A stretch of 64,000 bases of DNA from Splendidivirga corallicola (GTDB taxonomy: Bacteria; Bacteroidota; Bacteroidia; Cytophagales; Cyclobacteriaceae): the NCBI GenBank assembly GCA_030442035.1, contig JAUJEA010000002.1, positions 1 through 64,000 of the forward strand. The letters run 5' to 3'. The translations under genes were made by a program, and so were the position numbers. This document shows, in pieces, positions 1-10,387 of this stretch; positions within the stretch are counted from its first letter, which is position 1; each line of letters begins with the position of its first letter. The notes below the pieces were generated by a model. It was not told where the DNA came from and made no database searches. It saw only the letters and a program-made list of their open reading frames with translations.

Positions 1-855
1 GATCAATTAGTCCTGATAGATAGTGTCAATGTTTTAAATACCGGATTTAATTATCTCGACGAAGGACAAAATAATAATGTGCCTTTAGAAGAAGAACTTG
101 AATATTGCTACTTTGTTACCACTCAAGGCTCCTATGGAAATGACAGGATCATTGAGCCTCTGCTCAATAAATCCCAGATTATTTGTGCGCAGCCAAATGA
201 TACCATACCGCCTTGTACTCCCGTGAATCTGACACTGGCCTCTTGCCAAGAAATTCTCCAGGATTTACCCTGTAATGTCAATTTCTACTCCAATACCATT
301 TCCTGGATGATGAGTAATGCCAGCGAATGTGATCTGGACATCAGAAGTTACAATGTGTATTTCGCAGAAACACTCGATAGTGAATTCCAGTTGTTAGCCA
401 ATGTTACAGATACTTTCTATGTACATCAGGACCTGCAATTCATTGGAGGTTGTTACAGAGTAGCTGCAGTGGACAGATCTAACAATGAAAGTGAGATTTC
501 AGAACCTGTTTGTCAGACACTCGATGCCGGTTGTCTTGTTTACGAGCTACCCAATGTATTTACCCCTAACAGTGACGGTGACAATGATACTTTCAAAGCA
601 TTTGATACACAAGGTAAGTGCCCGAGATTCGTGGAAAGTGTGATCTTCACTGTATACAATCGATATGGTAAAAAACTGTATACCAATGAAAATATTGGTG
701 AAAATGATATTTTCATTAACTGGCCTGGCACCACACAAGATGGTAAAGTACTTGGAACCGGTGTCTACTATTATGAAGCTGAGGTCAGATTCAGAACCTT
801 TGATCCAACGGTGGCTACAAGAAAAATGAATGGTTGGATACATCTTGTTAAATAA
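1..855 (+). CDS. T9SS type B sorted secreted protein, 3' end only
   Basis: The reading frame is open from the first base, so the gene starts outside the window; 284 residues are visible. The first part contains a fibronectin-III-like stretch (about residues 70-175) rich in Cys. From about residue 180 there is a gliding-motility-associated C-terminal domain: YELPNVFTPNSDGDNDTF, then VYNRYGKKLY and GTGVYYYEAEV. That domain is the type B signal used by the Bacteroidota type IX secretion system, so the protein should be exported and anchored at or released from the cell surface. The internal GTG near base 79 is not a real start. The passenger's function cannot be judged from this fragment. Confidence 0.9.
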   Translation, partial: DQLVLIDSVNVLNTGFNYLDEGQNNNVPLEEELEYCYFVTTQGSYGNDRIIEPLLNKSQIICAQPNDTIPPCTPVNLTLASCQEILQDLPCNVNFYSNTISWMMSNASECDLDIRSYNVYFAETLDSEFQLLANVTDTFYVHQDLQFIGGCYRVAAVDRSNNESEISEPVCQTLDAGCLVYELPNVFTPNSDGDNDTFKAFDTQGKCPRFVESVIFTVYNRYGKKLYTNENIGENDIFINWPGTTQDGKVLGTGVYYYEAEVRFRTFDPTVATRKMNGWIHLVK

Positions 856-860
856 TAATA

Positions 861-915
861 AGTTTGAATGTTGATTTTTGAGCCAAGTATCAGAAGTCAA
901 CATTCAAATTCTTTG
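861..915 (+). terminator. Hairpin terminator after the T9SS protein gene
   Basis: TTTGAATGTTGA (863-874) and TCAACATTCAAA (897-908) form a perfect 12-bp stem with a 22-nt loop, 7 bases after the stop codon, followed by a T-rich tract. The loop is long for an intrinsic terminator, so this is moderately certain. Confidence 0.5.
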
Positions 916-1011
916 TTTTACTCTGCACATTCGGTCTTCCCTCCCATATTAAGCCTGCATTAAATTGTTTTTATTTTTTCTTAATTTTGCCGCTCGTTAA
1001 CCAAACCAAAC

Positions 1012-1890
1012 ATGATGAAAGCATACATATTTCCAGGGCAAGGATCGCAATTTCCAGGAATGGGAAAAGAACTATATGATAGTTCTCAGCAAGCTAAAGA
1101 TTTATTTGAGCAGGCGAATGAAATTCTTGGTTTCAGGATCACCAACGTAATGTTCAATGGAACAGCGGATGAATTAAAACAAACCAACGTTACACAACCT
1201 GCCATTTTCCTCCATTCGGTGGTCATGGCAAATATTGCCAATATCAATCCTGATATGGTAGCCGGGCACTCACTTGGAGAGTTTTCCGCTTTAGTGGCTA
1301 ATAGAACACTATCCTTTGAAGATGCCCTAAAACTTGTAGCGCAAAGAGCAAGCGCCATGCAGAAAGCTTGTGAAATTAATCCATCAACCATGGCCGCTAT
1401 CCTTGGATTGGAAGATGAAAAGGTGGAAGAAATTTGTGAAAGTATTGACGAAGTCGTGGTCGCTGCCAACTATAATTGTCCCGGACAATTGGTGATATCA
1501 GGTAGTAATGAAGGTATTCGAATAGCCTGTGAAAAAATGAAAGAAGCTGGTGCTAAAAGAGCTTTACCACTGCCGGTAGGTGGAGCCTTCCATTCGCCTT
1601 TAATGGATCCCGCTGGAAAAGAATTAGCAGAAGCAATCGAAAAAACGACATTCGCAGCACCTTCTTGTCCAATATATCAAAATGTAAATGCTCAACCATC
1701 AAAGGATATTGAGACTATCAAGTCAAATCTGATAGCCCAGCTGACCGCTCCGGTTAGATGGACACAAACTGTTCAAAATATGGTGGCTGATGGAGCCAGT
1801 ACTTTCATTGAATGTGGCCCTGGAAAAGTATTACAAGGATTAGTGAAGAAAATACATAGAGAAGCCGAAGTTGGGATTGCCGAAGGCTGA
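1012..1890 (+). CDS. fabD: Malonyl-CoA:ACP transacylase FabD
   Basis: Cytoplasmic enzyme that moves malonyl from CoA to acyl carrier protein to feed type II fatty acid synthesis. The 292-residue length fits the family. The N-terminus has FPGQGSQFPGMG. The nucleophile elbow GHSLG carries the catalytic Ser87, QR at 111-112 supplies the carboxylate-binding Arg, and GAFHSPLM carries the catalytic His194. The start is the first of two adjacent ATG codons (1012, 1015); either could be used. A TAATTTTG at 982-989 resembles a Bacteroidota -7 promoter element. The gene stands alone, convergent with folK (29-base gap), away from a fab cluster. Confidence 0.97.
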   Translation: MMKAYIFPGQGSQFPGMGKELYDSSQQAKDLFEQANEILGFRITNVMFNGTADELKQTNVTQPAIFLHSVVMANIANINPDMVAGHSLGEFSALVANRTLSFEDALKLVAQRASAMQKACEINPSTMAAILGLEDEKVEEICESIDEVVVAANYNCPGQLVISGSNEGIRIACEKMKEAGAKRALPLPVGGAFHSPLMDPAGKELAEAIEKTTFAAPSCPIYQNVNAQPSKDIETIKSNLIAQLTAPVRWTQTVQNMVADGASTFIECGPGKVLQGLVKKIHREAEVGIAEG

Positions 1891-1919
1891 CAAGCTTAAA
1901 TTACAGGAATAATCAAGGA

Positions 1920-2399
1920 TTAAGCTAATTCCACTTGTAATTCATCGGGGCAGGTTTCCAATAACATCCTATTTGTTTTTTGCAGAAGGGGATGGATCTG
2001 CTCCGAAGCGATTTCTACAAGCGGAACCAAAGTGAATAACCTGTTCTGAATTTCCGGATGTGGTACCTGAAGATCTTCTGTAATAATTACCTCATCATAA
2101 TAATAAAGGAGGTCCACATCAATAATTCTGTCCCCCCACTTTTCAAATCGGACCCGTCCTATATCACCTTCAATTTTTTTTATTTGGTCAAGGATCAGGT
2201 GTGGGGTTACCTCAGTATTCACGCACACCACCATATTAAGAAAATAGTCCTTAGTGATGCCACCCCAGGCATCTGTCCTGTAAAGTGATGATTTTTTGGT
2301 AATAGGACCCAAATACCTCTCTATCAACATCAAACAATGCTTGATGTTTGCGGGCTTATCGCCCTGATTGGTGCCTAAGAGTAGATATATTCCGTCCAT
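1920..2399 (-). CDS. folK: 2-amino-4-hydroxy-6-hydroxymethyldihydropteridine pyrophosphokinase FolK
   Basis: Transfers pyrophosphate from ATP to 6-hydroxymethyl-7,8-dihydropterin in folate synthesis. It begins MDGIYLLLGTNQGD, typical of HPPK, and has the signature WGDRIIDVDLL that binds Mg-ATP, followed by VPHPEIQNRLFTLVPL. I chose the ATG at 2399 (159 aa, the usual length); an upstream ATG at 2429 would add ten residues (MNLYFWGYEK), but a TATTTTTG -7-like element on the minus strand lies inside that extension. Divergent from sppA, a pairing often seen in Cytophagales. Confidence 0.93.
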   Translation of the reverse strand: MDGIYLLLGTNQGDKPANIKHCLMLIERYLGPITKKSSLYRTDAWGGITKDYFLNMVVCVNTEVTPHLILDQIKKIEGDIGRVRFEKWGDRIIDVDLLYYYDEVIITEDLQVPHPEIQNRLFTLVPLVEIASEQIHPLLQKTNRMLLETCPDELQVELA

Positions 2400-2491
2400 C
2401 TTTTCGTAGCCCCAAAAATATAAATTCATTTCAAATAAGTTTTAAAGATGCTTACTTTTGTCGTTAACATAAAATTTTAAAAAAGTAAATC

Positions 2492-4240
2492 GTGAAGTTT
2501 CTAAGAAATTTATTGGCCACACTTTTGGGCTTGTTTATATTTTCAGTTCTTGCATTCTTTTTCTTCTTTATCTTTTTCTCTGTTATAGCTACCTCTGAGT
2601 CACAGGTTGTAGTAAAATCTAATTCTGTCTTACACCTGAAACTAAATAAACCAATAGAGGAAAGGGCAATAGAAGATCCGTTTGAAGAGATGTTGCCGGG
2701 ACACACTTCCACTGTTGGGCTAATAGAACTATTAGAGGCAATCGAACACGCCAAAGACGATGACAAGATCGAAGGAATTTACCTGGAATCAGGATATCCC
2801 ATGGCCGGCTTTGCTAAAATTGAAGCAATAAGAAATGCCTTAATTGATTTTAAAACTTCCGGGAAATTCATCACATCATATAGCGAAGTATACTCTGAGG
2901 GAGGATATTATCTGGCATCCACTGCAGATGACATTTATCTCAATCCAAGAGGTTTTTTGGAATTCAACGGATTAAGGGCTAGCATGACCTTCTTAAAGGG
3001 CACTCTTGAAAAACTTGAAATTGAGCCGGAAATATTTAAAGTAGGTGATTTTAAAAGTGCTGTAGAGCCTTTTTTAAGAGAGGATATGAGTGATGAAAAC
3101 AGGGCGCAAACAGAATCCCTTATTAATTCTATTTATGATCATTATCTTCAAAATGTAGCAGAATCCATCAATGTTCCTGTTGACGAGTTGACCAATATCT
3201 CGGATTCTATGCTCATTCGCAGAACAGAAGATGCGGTGGAGCATAAATTAGTCACGGCGCTTGCTTATTACGATGAGGTGCAATCAAAGTTAAAAGAGCA
3301 GCTCGACCTTGAAGAGGATGATAAGATAAACTTTATATCACCCACGAAATATCGTAAATCGATCAAGAAAAGCTACAGTGCGAGTGACAGGATTGCTGTG
3401 ATCGTTGCTTCCGGCGAAATTGTTTATGGAAATGGGGATTCGAAATCAATTGGCTCTCATAAGTTCGCTAAAGAAATACGTAAAGCAAGACTTGATGATA
3501 AAGTTAAAGCGGTAGTATTAAGGATCAATTCTCCTGGCGGCAATGCATTGGGTTCTGATATGATGTGGAGGGAAGTTGTATTGACGAGTAAAGTAAAACC
3601 CATTATTGCCTCTATGTCTACTTATGCAGCTTCCGGAGGGTACTATATGGCAATGGGCTGTGATACCATTGTTGCCGAACCAACCACAGTTACAGGTTCT
3701 ATAGGAATATTCCTGACACTTTTCAACATGCAGGATTTTCTTAAAAATAAGTTGGGTATAACCACAGACGGGGTAAGTACCGGAGAATTCTCAGACATTT
3801 ATACACTAAATAGGCCACTGACCAATTATGAAAAAAACATCATTCAAAACAGCGTAAACAATGGCTATGAAGATTTTGTATCGAAAGCAGCAGAGGGAAG
3901 GAACATGGAAGTAGATGCATTGAAAAAAATTGCCTCAGGGAGAGTATGGTCAGGATTGCAGGCAAAAGAAAATGGCCTGGTTGATGTTTTGGGAGGATTG
4001 GATGAAGCCATTGCTACAGCAGCCGAAGCTGCAGGTATTGAAGAAAAATATCAGGTAAGATATTACCCCCATCAAAAACCATTTATTGAGCAAATCTTGA
4101 GCGATTTGAATCAGGATATCGAAACCAGAATGGTGAAATCCAACCTTGGTGAACTTTATCCCCATTTTGAGCAAATAAAAAGGATAAAGAATCTGCAAGG
4201 CTTACAGGCAAGAATGCCCTTCGACATATCAATAGATTAG
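2492..4240 (+). CDS. sppA: Signal peptide peptidase SppA, 67-kDa type
   Basis: Membrane-anchored serine protease that digests cleaved signal peptides. The 582-residue length matches the long, tandem-domain SppA. An N-terminal membrane anchor spans about residues 6-32 with a run of Phe. The catalytic dyad is visible: Lys188 in VGDFKSAVEPF (first half) and Ser381 in STYAASGGYYMA (second half); INSPGG at about 346-350 precedes it. The start codon is GTG, followed directly by a normal signal-anchor; no in-frame ATG fits better. A TACTTTTG -7-like element lies at 2453-2460. Monocistronic by appearance. Confidence 0.95.
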   Translation: MKFLRNLLATLLGLFIFSVLAFFFFFIFFSVIATSESQVVVKSNSVLHLKLNKPIEERAIEDPFEEMLPGHTSTVGLIELLEAIEHAKDDDKIEGIYLESGYPMAGFAKIEAIRNALIDFKTSGKFITSYSEVYSEGGYYLASTADDIYLNPRGFLEFNGLRASMTFLKGTLEKLEIEPEIFKVGDFKSAVEPFLREDMSDENRAQTESLINSIYDHYLQNVAESINVPVDELTNISDSMLIRRTEDAVEHKLVTALAYYDEVQSKLKEQLDLEEDDKINFISPTKYRKSIKKSYSASDRIAVIVASGEIVYGNGDSKSIGSHKFAKEIRKARLDDKVKAVVLRINSPGGNALGSDMMWREVVLTSKVKPIIASMSTYAASGGYYMAMGCDTIVAEPTTVTGSIGIFLTLFNMQDFLKNKLGITTDGVSTGEFSDIYTLNRPLTNYEKNIIQNSVNNGYEDFVSKAAEGRNMEVDALKKIASGRVWSGLQAKENGLVDVLGGLDEAIATAAEAAGIEEKYQVRYYPHQKPFIEQILSDLNQDIETRMVKSNLGELYPHFEQIKRIKNLQGLQARMPFDISID

Positions 4241-4484
4241 AGAGATCACGGATCAGAGCTAAAAATTGAACATATAAAGATCAATCCGTTAGCATTGCCA
4301 TGCATCAAAGCTTAAGTGCACCTGTGAGGTCAAATTCTTTTTTGACCGGAAAGCCTCCATATTTGCTCATTACAATAAAAATTGATTGTAGATCTTTTTA
4401 GCTAACCTTATAGCTAATATTTATCTTTTCTTCCTTCACGAGAAATACAAATGTTGTTATCTTTGCCAGCATAATTTTTATTTT

Positions 4485-5480
4485 ATGACAGCAATCAGAA
4501 ACGACTGGACAAAAGAAGAGATTGAAGCCATATACAATGGTCCTATCCTTGAATTAATATATCAGGCAGCCACCGTTCACCGGGAATTTAATGATCCGCA
4601 GGAGGTTCAGGTCTGTACATTGCTTTCAGTCAAAACCGGAGGATGTCCCGAAGATTGCTCCTATTGCCCCCAGGCAGCGAGGTATCATACTGATATTAAA
4701 GTTCATAAATTATTACCGACCGACGAAGTCATTGCCAAAGCCAAAGAAGCCAAGGAATCAGGAAGCACTAGATTTTGTATGGGAGCAGCCTGGAGAGAAG
4801 TAAGGGATAATCGTGATTTTGATAGGGTATTGGATATGGTAAAGGGAGTTAATGAGTTGGGTCTTGAAGTTTGCTGTACATTGGGCATGCTTACTGAAGA
4901 GCAAGCCAAAAAACTCAAAGATGCCGGTCTATACGCATATAATCATAACCTCGATACCAGTGAAGAGCATTATGAGGAAATTATTTCCACAAGAACATAC
5001 GATGATCGGTTAGAGACTTTGGATAATGTCAGAAATGCTAAAATATCCGTTTGCTCAGGTGGTATTATAGGACTAGGTGAAAGAGATGAAGACAGAATCG
5101 GAATGCTGCATACCTTGGCTACCTTACCGGAACATCCGGAATCAGTTCCGGTAAATGCGCTTGTACCCATCGAAGGTACACCGCTTGAAGAGCAACCTCG
5201 CGTATCCATATGGGAAATGGTTAGAATGATCGCCACAGCCAGAATTATTATGCCCAAATCAATGGTCAGATTATCTGCTGGTAGGGTAAGAATGAACACA
5301 GAAGAACAGGCTCTTTGTTTCATGGCAGGAGCAAATTCCATATTTGCCGGTGATAAACTACTGACCACTTCGAACCCGGAAGTGGACGAAGATAAACAAA
5401 TGTTCCAGACACTGAACCTGAAACCCAGGAAAGCATTTAAGAATGAAGAAAGTATAAAGTTCGAGCAAATTCCTTCATAA
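4485..5480 (+). CDS. bioB: Biotin synthase BioB
   Basis: Radical SAM enzyme that inserts sulphur into dethiobiotin in the last step of biotin synthesis. The radical SAM cluster motif is [12 protein letters not shown] (Cys54, Cys58, Cys61). Further conserved blocks are [33 protein letters not shown] and the C-terminal RLSAGRVRM...[17 protein letters not shown]. The 331-residue length fits. A TATCTTTG at 4458-4465 may be the -7 promoter element. No other bio gene is nearby, so the pathway is split in this genome or partly imported. Confidence 0.97.
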   Translation: MTAIRNDWTKEEIEAIYNGPILELIYQAATVHREFNDPQEVQVCTLLSVKTGGCPEDCSYCPQAARYHTDIKVHKLLPTDEVIAKAKEAKESGSTRFCMGAAWREVRDNRDFDRVLDMVKGVNELGLEVCCTLGMLTEEQAKKLKDAGLYAYNHNLDTSEEHYEEIISTRTYDDRLETLDNVRNAKISVCSGGIIGLGERDEDRIGMLHTLATLPEHPESVPVNALVPIEGTPLEEQPRVSIWEMVRMIATARIIMPKSMVRLSAGRVRMNTEEQALCFMAGANSIFAGDKLLTTSNPEVDEDKQMFQTLNLKPRKAFKNEESIKFEQIPS

Positions 5481-5758
5481 TCCTGACTTCTTCGAGCTTA
5501 CATTAAGACCGTTGCCTATTTTGAGAAGTACTTTTTAGCCCAAAAACGCATATATATTTTTATCATTTGAGGGATAATCCCATTCTATACAGCCCATCGG
5601 TAATTTTCCTAAATACTTGACAATGTACCGTATACAGGCATGTTAGCATAGGAAAACACAAAAAAACTTAGTAATCTTGAATACTTTTTAAGTGTTTCTT
5701 CAAGGGGTAAAATCCATATTTTTTGGTTAGAATTTAGGGTCCTTCTAATGAATTGTAG

Positions 5759-7957
5759 ATGAAGCTCATAACTTATCTTGGAATGATAATGTTGTTTATC
5801 TATATAAGCACATTATCATTTGCTCAAAAAAAAGATAGTCTGCTTGTGGCTCTAAACAATACCCATGATACGACCAGGGTAAATGTTTTGATTAATCTGG
5901 GATTGGAATACAAATCGGACTCACTGGATTCAGCTGAATATTACCTTCAAAAAGCCATTTTTTTAGCAAACAAACTAAGTTATAATAAAGGATCTTTGCT
6001 TAGTTTAGGTTATCTCGCGGATGTCAAATGGAAACAAGGTAATGCTAACGAGGCCATCAACTTGTATACAGAAGCGATTCAAAAGTCCCGGGAATTCCAT
6101 AACAAAATTCAGGAAGGGAGAAATTTGCAACAATTAGGGAAGTTATATCACGGACAAAGCAATTACGCTCAGGCCTTAATGTACTTCAATACTTCAAAGC
6201 AGCTCTATGAGCTTTTAAATGATCAATCGGCAATTGCTGAATCGTTGAACTTCATTGGAATGATATATGATGATCAGGGTGATTATGTCAAAGCATTGGA
6301 AAATTACCTAAAAGCTTACGAAATTGATGAGAAGCTTGGGAACACCGAATATATTCCTGGTTATCTCAACAACATTGCCATTATCTACAAAAAGCAGGAA
6401 CAGACTGATTTGGCGCTCGAGTATTACTTAAAAGCCTTAAAAATGAGCGAGAATGAAGGTGATGAAATATCCTCTGCCATTACCAAAGTCAACATTGCGC
6501 TGGTCCACAAAGATGCAAGGCAATTCGATCAGGCGATCCATATGATGGATGAAAGTCTTGAAGTTTTTGAACAGGATAATGATAAACAGACTTTAGCTAT
6601 TGTTTACCATAATTTTGGAGAAATCTATAAAGCCAAAGGCGATGATCACCATAGAGCACTTGATTACCTCATAAGATCTATAAGTTACGCAGAAGAAATA
6701 GGCTTAAAAAAGGTGCTTGCTAAAAACTATGCCTCCATTTCCGAGATCTATAATGAAATAAGAAGACATGAACTGGCACTCTTGAATGCTAAGGAAAGTT
6801 TCAGAATTGCTGAAGAAATTGGAAGTTTGGAAGAGATCCAGGAAGCAAGTTTGATTTTATCCAAGTTCTATAGCAATTCGAATGAGCATGAACAAGCACT
6901 AAAATATCATCAGATCTTCACCAAGGCAAAGGATAGCCTTTTTAACGAGAGCAAATCTAAACTACTATCAGACGTGCAAGCCAAGTTTGATTTCTCCCAA
7001 AAGGAAAAAGAAATCGAATTTTTAGAGAAACAAAATGAATTACAAAAAGTAGTAGCCAATAAGGAACAAAATTTCAACTATGTCTTGATCTTCGGTTTGA
7101 TCCTTCTCTTATCATTGACCGGATTGGCTGCTTTTTCATTTAGAAATAAACTAAAAACTTATGCCCAGTTGGAGAAACAAAAAGAGGAGATTGATAGTCA
7201 AAAAAAGGAAATCAAAACACACAGAGAGGATCTCTTGAAGAAAAACAAGGCCTTGGAAACACTAAATAAGGAAAAGGATGAGATTATTGGGATAGTGGCA
7301 CATGATCTTCGCAATCCATTGACACAAGTTAAAGGACTTATCAGCATAGTTAAAGCGACCGGTTCAAATCTCAATAATGAGCAAAATCAATGCCTTGATA
7401 CAGCTTTACAGTCGACAGACAGGTTAAATTCAATGATCACCAGAATCCTGGATGTACAGGAAATTGAGTCAAAAAAGCTCAATCTGCAACTTGAAACATT
7501 CGACTTGTCAAGTACTGTTAAAACGGTTGTGGATGATTTTAAGCAAATGAGCAATGCCAAGAAAATTGATATCAAGACGCATCTGGAAAGAAAGGATTGC
7601 ATCATTAAAGCAGACAAAAGTTATACCGTACAAGTGATAGAAAATCTAATTTCCAATGCTTTAAAATTTTCACCAATGAAATGCGCTGTTGAAGTCAAAG
7701 TAAGCAGACCTAACGGCAGAGTTCGTACCGAGATAATAGATCAGGGGCCGGGGTTAAGTGAAGCTGATAAATCAAAGCTTTTTTTAAAGTTTCAAAAACT
7801 CAGCGCAAGACCTACGAATAATGAAAAATCTACCGGTCTAGGCCTGGCCATCGTGAAAAAATATGTTGAAGCAATGGAGGGCAAAGTGTGGTGTGAAAGT
7901 AAATTAGGCAAAGGCTCCAATTTTATTGTTGAATTTGAAGCTGCCAAAAAGAGTTAA
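5759..7957 (+). CDS. TPR-containing membrane sensor histidine kinase
   Basis: Residues 1-22 look like a signal peptide. Residues about 30-405 form tetratricopeptide repeats (for example YLNNIAIIYKKQEQTDLALEYYLKALKM), which would sit in the periplasm and sense a partner protein. A transmembrane helix at about 440-460 is followed by a coiled coil of KEEIDSQKKEIKTHRE type. The HisKA H-box is IVAHDLRNPL with phospho-acceptor His515; the N-box ENLISNALKFSP is at about 628-640; DQGPGLSE and TGLGLAIVKKY complete the ATPase domain. No receiver domain and no adjacent response regulator, so it is an orphan kinase with an unknown partner. Confidence 0.92.
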   Translation: MKLITYLGMIMLFIYISTLSFAQKKDSLLVALNNTHDTTRVNVLINLGLEYKSDSLDSAEYYLQKAIFLANKLSYNKGSLLSLGYLADVKWKQGNANEAINLYTEAIQKSREFHNKIQEGRNLQQLGKLYHGQSNYAQALMYFNTSKQLYELLNDQSAIAESLNFIGMIYDDQGDYVKALENYLKAYEIDEKLGNTEYIPGYLNNIAIIYKKQEQTDLALEYYLKALKMSENEGDEISSAITKVNIALVHKDARQFDQAIHMMDESLEVFEQDNDKQTLAIVYHNFGEIYKAKGDDHHRALDYLIRSISYAEEIGLKKVLAKNYASISEIYNEIRRHELALLNAKESFRIAEEIGSLEEIQEASLILSKFYSNSNEHEQALKYHQIFTKAKDSLFNESKSKLLSDVQAKFDFSQKEKEIEFLEKQNELQKVVANKEQNFNYVLIFGLILLLSLTGLAAFSFRNKLKTYAQLEKQKEEIDSQKKEIKTHREDLLKKNKALETLNKEKDEIIGIVAHDLRNPLTQVKGLISIVKATGSNLNNEQNQCLDTALQSTDRLNSMITRILDVQEIESKKLNLQLETFDLSSTVKTVVDDFKQMSNAKKIDIKTHLERKDCIIKADKSYTVQVIENLISNALKFSPMKCAVEVKVSRPNGRVRTEIIDQGPGLSEADKSKLFLKFQKLSARPTNNEKSTGLGLAIVKKYVEAMEGKVWCESKLGKGSNFIVEFEAAKKS

Positions 7958-8073
7958 AGTCCTTATTCTCTTCAATTCAAAAATCAATCAAAAGTTTTAA
8001 TGCCAGATGATAAGTACCTATTTTTGCGGTTTAAAGAACTGATAGTAGGACTTTTTTAGCTTCCTCTCAATAT

Positions 8074-10386
8074 ATGCTCAGACAAAATATAGGCCTGATT
8101 CTTCTTGTAGTAATTTTGCTTTCATCAGGCATTTATACAACATTCATCAATACGGATACCAAGGAGACTATAGATCATAACAAGCAGGAGGTTGGTTTAT
8201 CGCGTGAAAGTATTCCCGACTCTCCTATCATCCACCCGGAGGAAGCACTCAAGACCTTTCAACTGCAGCCCGGATTCGAAATTGATCTTGTTGCCTCAGA
8301 ACCCCTTATTCATGATCCGGTTGCACTAACCTTTGATAATCAAGGAAGAATTTGGGTAGTCGAAATGAAGGGCTATATGCCAAACACGCGAGGAGAAGGT
8401 GAAGATTTTAAAAATGGTAGTATTAAAATTTTGGAAGACACCAATGGTGACGGAAAAATGGATCTTGCTAAAGATTTCTTGAAAAACTTGGTACTTCCAC
8501 GGGCAATTTGTCTGGCATATGATGGATTGCTATATGCCGAACCTCCCAATTTATGGTTTGTAGAAATAAAAAATGATACGCCGGTCAACAAAGTTCTTGT
8601 CGATCCTGAATATGCGGTAGGCGGCAATGTTGAGCACCAGCCAAATGGGCTGCTATTAGCGCTTGACAATTGGATCTACAGTGCAAAGTCCTCTAAACGT
8701 TACCGGCGAATTAATGGCCGTTGGCTTATTGAGAAAACCGAATTCCGAGGGCAATGGGGTATCTCACAAGATAATTTTGGACATCTTTTTTACAATACAA
8801 ATTCCAATCAGTTAAGGGGAGACTTTATTCCACCTTCCTACGTTGCCAGGAACAACTATCTTGATCGCTCCATTAGTACAAACGTTGAAATAGTACCAGA
8901 CCAACGGGTTTATCCTATCAGGCCCAATACGGGAATCAATCGTGGATACCTGAAAGGTATGTTAACTGATAGCCTAAGGTTGACAAATTTTACGGCAGCA
9001 TGTGGTCCTGTTATCTATCGAGGTCACAAGTTCCCGGATGGTTATGAACAGAATGCTTTTGTAGCTGAACCAGCCGCGAATCTGATAAAAAGAAATATTT
9101 TGACATTGAACGATCTACAAATAAGAGGTGAACAGGCATACTCAGGGAAGGAATTTTTGGCCTCGACTGATGAACGTTTCAGGCCAGTTAACTTGCACAA
9201 TGGCCCCGATGGCAATTTATATATTGTTGATATGTACAGGGGCGTAATACAGCATGTGACCTATTTAACTGATTATTTAAAAAATGAGATCAAGACCCGA
9301 AGCCTGGAAAAACCAATAGGCCTTGGACGATTGTACAGAGTTCGACCTAAAACAGAATCTGTCACTGATCATCATATCTCTTTCGATGTTCCCAATCAAC
9401 AACTAATTGCCTATCTGGAGCATGAAAATGGCTGGATAAGAGACAGAGCACAACAACTGCTCATCCAAAAAAATGATTTGGATCTTATTCCACGAATTCG
9501 AGAAAACATCCTGGAAAATGATCATACATTGGCACAGATCCACTCAATCTGGGTATTGGAAGGAATGCAAGCTTTAGACCTTTGGTTATTGAGCCAAATA
9601 CCTGCATTGAACAAACCTGAAGTACTTGTTCAGGCTATTAAAGCTTCAGAATACCTTATAAACCATGAAAACGCAAAAGAAATATTAGCTATTTACAACA
9701 ACCTGGTTGATCAGGGTGAAAGCAAAGTAGCTCTGCAAGTTGCCTTATCACTTGGAGGAATTGGCAAAATTCTGCCAAAAGAGACACTGCCCATATTGCT
9801 TAAAATAGCACGTGCTGAAGCCCAGGATCCCATTGTTGGAGAGGCCATATTATGCAGTTTATCTGAATATGAAGAGGATTTTTTGAATGATGCATTGGCT
9901 GGAGATTATGTAGATATTGATTTCCTGAAAAGATTGGCCAGGATTATTGCAAAAAAGAATAAGGACAATAAGGACCAGCAACTAGCTGTTTTTCAAAACG
10001 GTGGCAATCTTTTCAAAAAAGTTTGTCAGACCTGTCATGGTGATCAGGGGCAGGGCATTATTTCATTAGGACCACCACTTGCAGGTTCTGAATGGGTCAC
10101 CGGAAATAAGGAACGTTTGATCAGTATTGTTTTATTTGGATTGGAAGGCCCCGTTGAAGTGAATGGTAAGTTATACCAATCACCGGAAATCGCCCCCATT
10201 ATGCCGGGCCTTTTTAATAATGAATCACTCACGAATCAGGAGATCGCCGAGATATTAAATTTCATACGACATTCCTGGGGAAACAATGCAGAAAGAATCG
10301 ATCCTAAGGAAATCAATATCATCAGGAACAAATATCCCGATGGTACCCGACCATTCACTCAAGCTGATTTTGAGGATGCTCAATAA
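8074..10386 (+). CDS. PVC-type haem protein: dehydrogenase-like propeller, HEAT-like region and cytochrome c
   Basis: Secreted or membrane-anchored redox protein. An N-terminal hydrophobic anchor (about 5-25) precedes the typical opening LQPGFEIDLVASEPLIHDPVALTFD of the membrane-bound dehydrogenase-like propeller family (TIGR02604-like). A helical HEAT-like region covers about 440-610. The C-terminal class I cytochrome c has CQTCHG (Cys651-His655) and a likely axial Met in PIMPGLF. Such proteins are thought to oxidise sugars or alcohols and pass electrons to the respiratory chain; the substrate is unknown. A TATTTTTG -7-like element lies at 8019-8026. Its stop is one base from the convergent acetyltransferase gene. 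Confidence 0.88.
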   Translation: MLRQNIGLILLVVILLSSGIYTTFINTDTKETIDHNKQEVGLSRESIPDSPIIHPEEALKTFQLQPGFEIDLVASEPLIHDPVALTFDNQGRIWVVEMKGYMPNTRGEGEDFKNGSIKILEDTNGDGKMDLAKDFLKNLVLPRAICLAYDGLLYAEPPNLWFVEIKNDTPVNKVLVDPEYAVGGNVEHQPNGLLLALDNWIYSAKSSKRYRRINGRWLIEKTEFRGQWGISQDNFGHLFYNTNSNQLRGDFIPPSYVARNNYLDRSISTNVEIVPDQRVYPIRPNTGINRGYLKGMLTDSLRLTNFTAACGPVIYRGHKFPDGYEQNAFVAEPAANLIKRNILTLNDLQIRGEQAYSGKEFLASTDERFRPVNLHNGPDGNLYIVDMYRGVIQHVTYLTDYLKNEIKTRSLEKPIGLGRLYRVRPKTESVTDHHISFDVPNQQLIAYLEHENGWIRDRAQQLLIQKNDLDLIPRIRENILENDHTLAQIHSIWVLEGMQALDLWLLSQIPALNKPEVLVQAIKASEYLINHENAKEILAIYNNLVDQGESKVALQVALSLGGIGKILPKETLPILLKIARAEAQDPIVGEAILCSLSEYEEDFLNDALAGDYVDIDFLKRLARIIAKKNKDNKDQQLAVFQNGGNLFKKVCQTCHGDQGQGIISLGPPLAGSEWVTGNKERLISIVLFGLEGPVEVNGKLYQSPEIAPIMPGLFNNESLTNQEIAEILNFIRHSWGNNAERIDPKEINIIRNKYPDGTRPFTQADFEDAQ

Positions 10387-10387
10387 A

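Noticed and set aside
547..903. Long minus-strand frame opposite the T9SS domain
   Set aside because: Overlaps a well-supported domain in the other direction and matches nothing.
1086..1469. Antisense reading frame of 127 codons inside fabD
   Set aside because: Runs opposite to a clear enzyme gene, has no family resemblance and shows Ser/Ala bias typical of a shadow frame.
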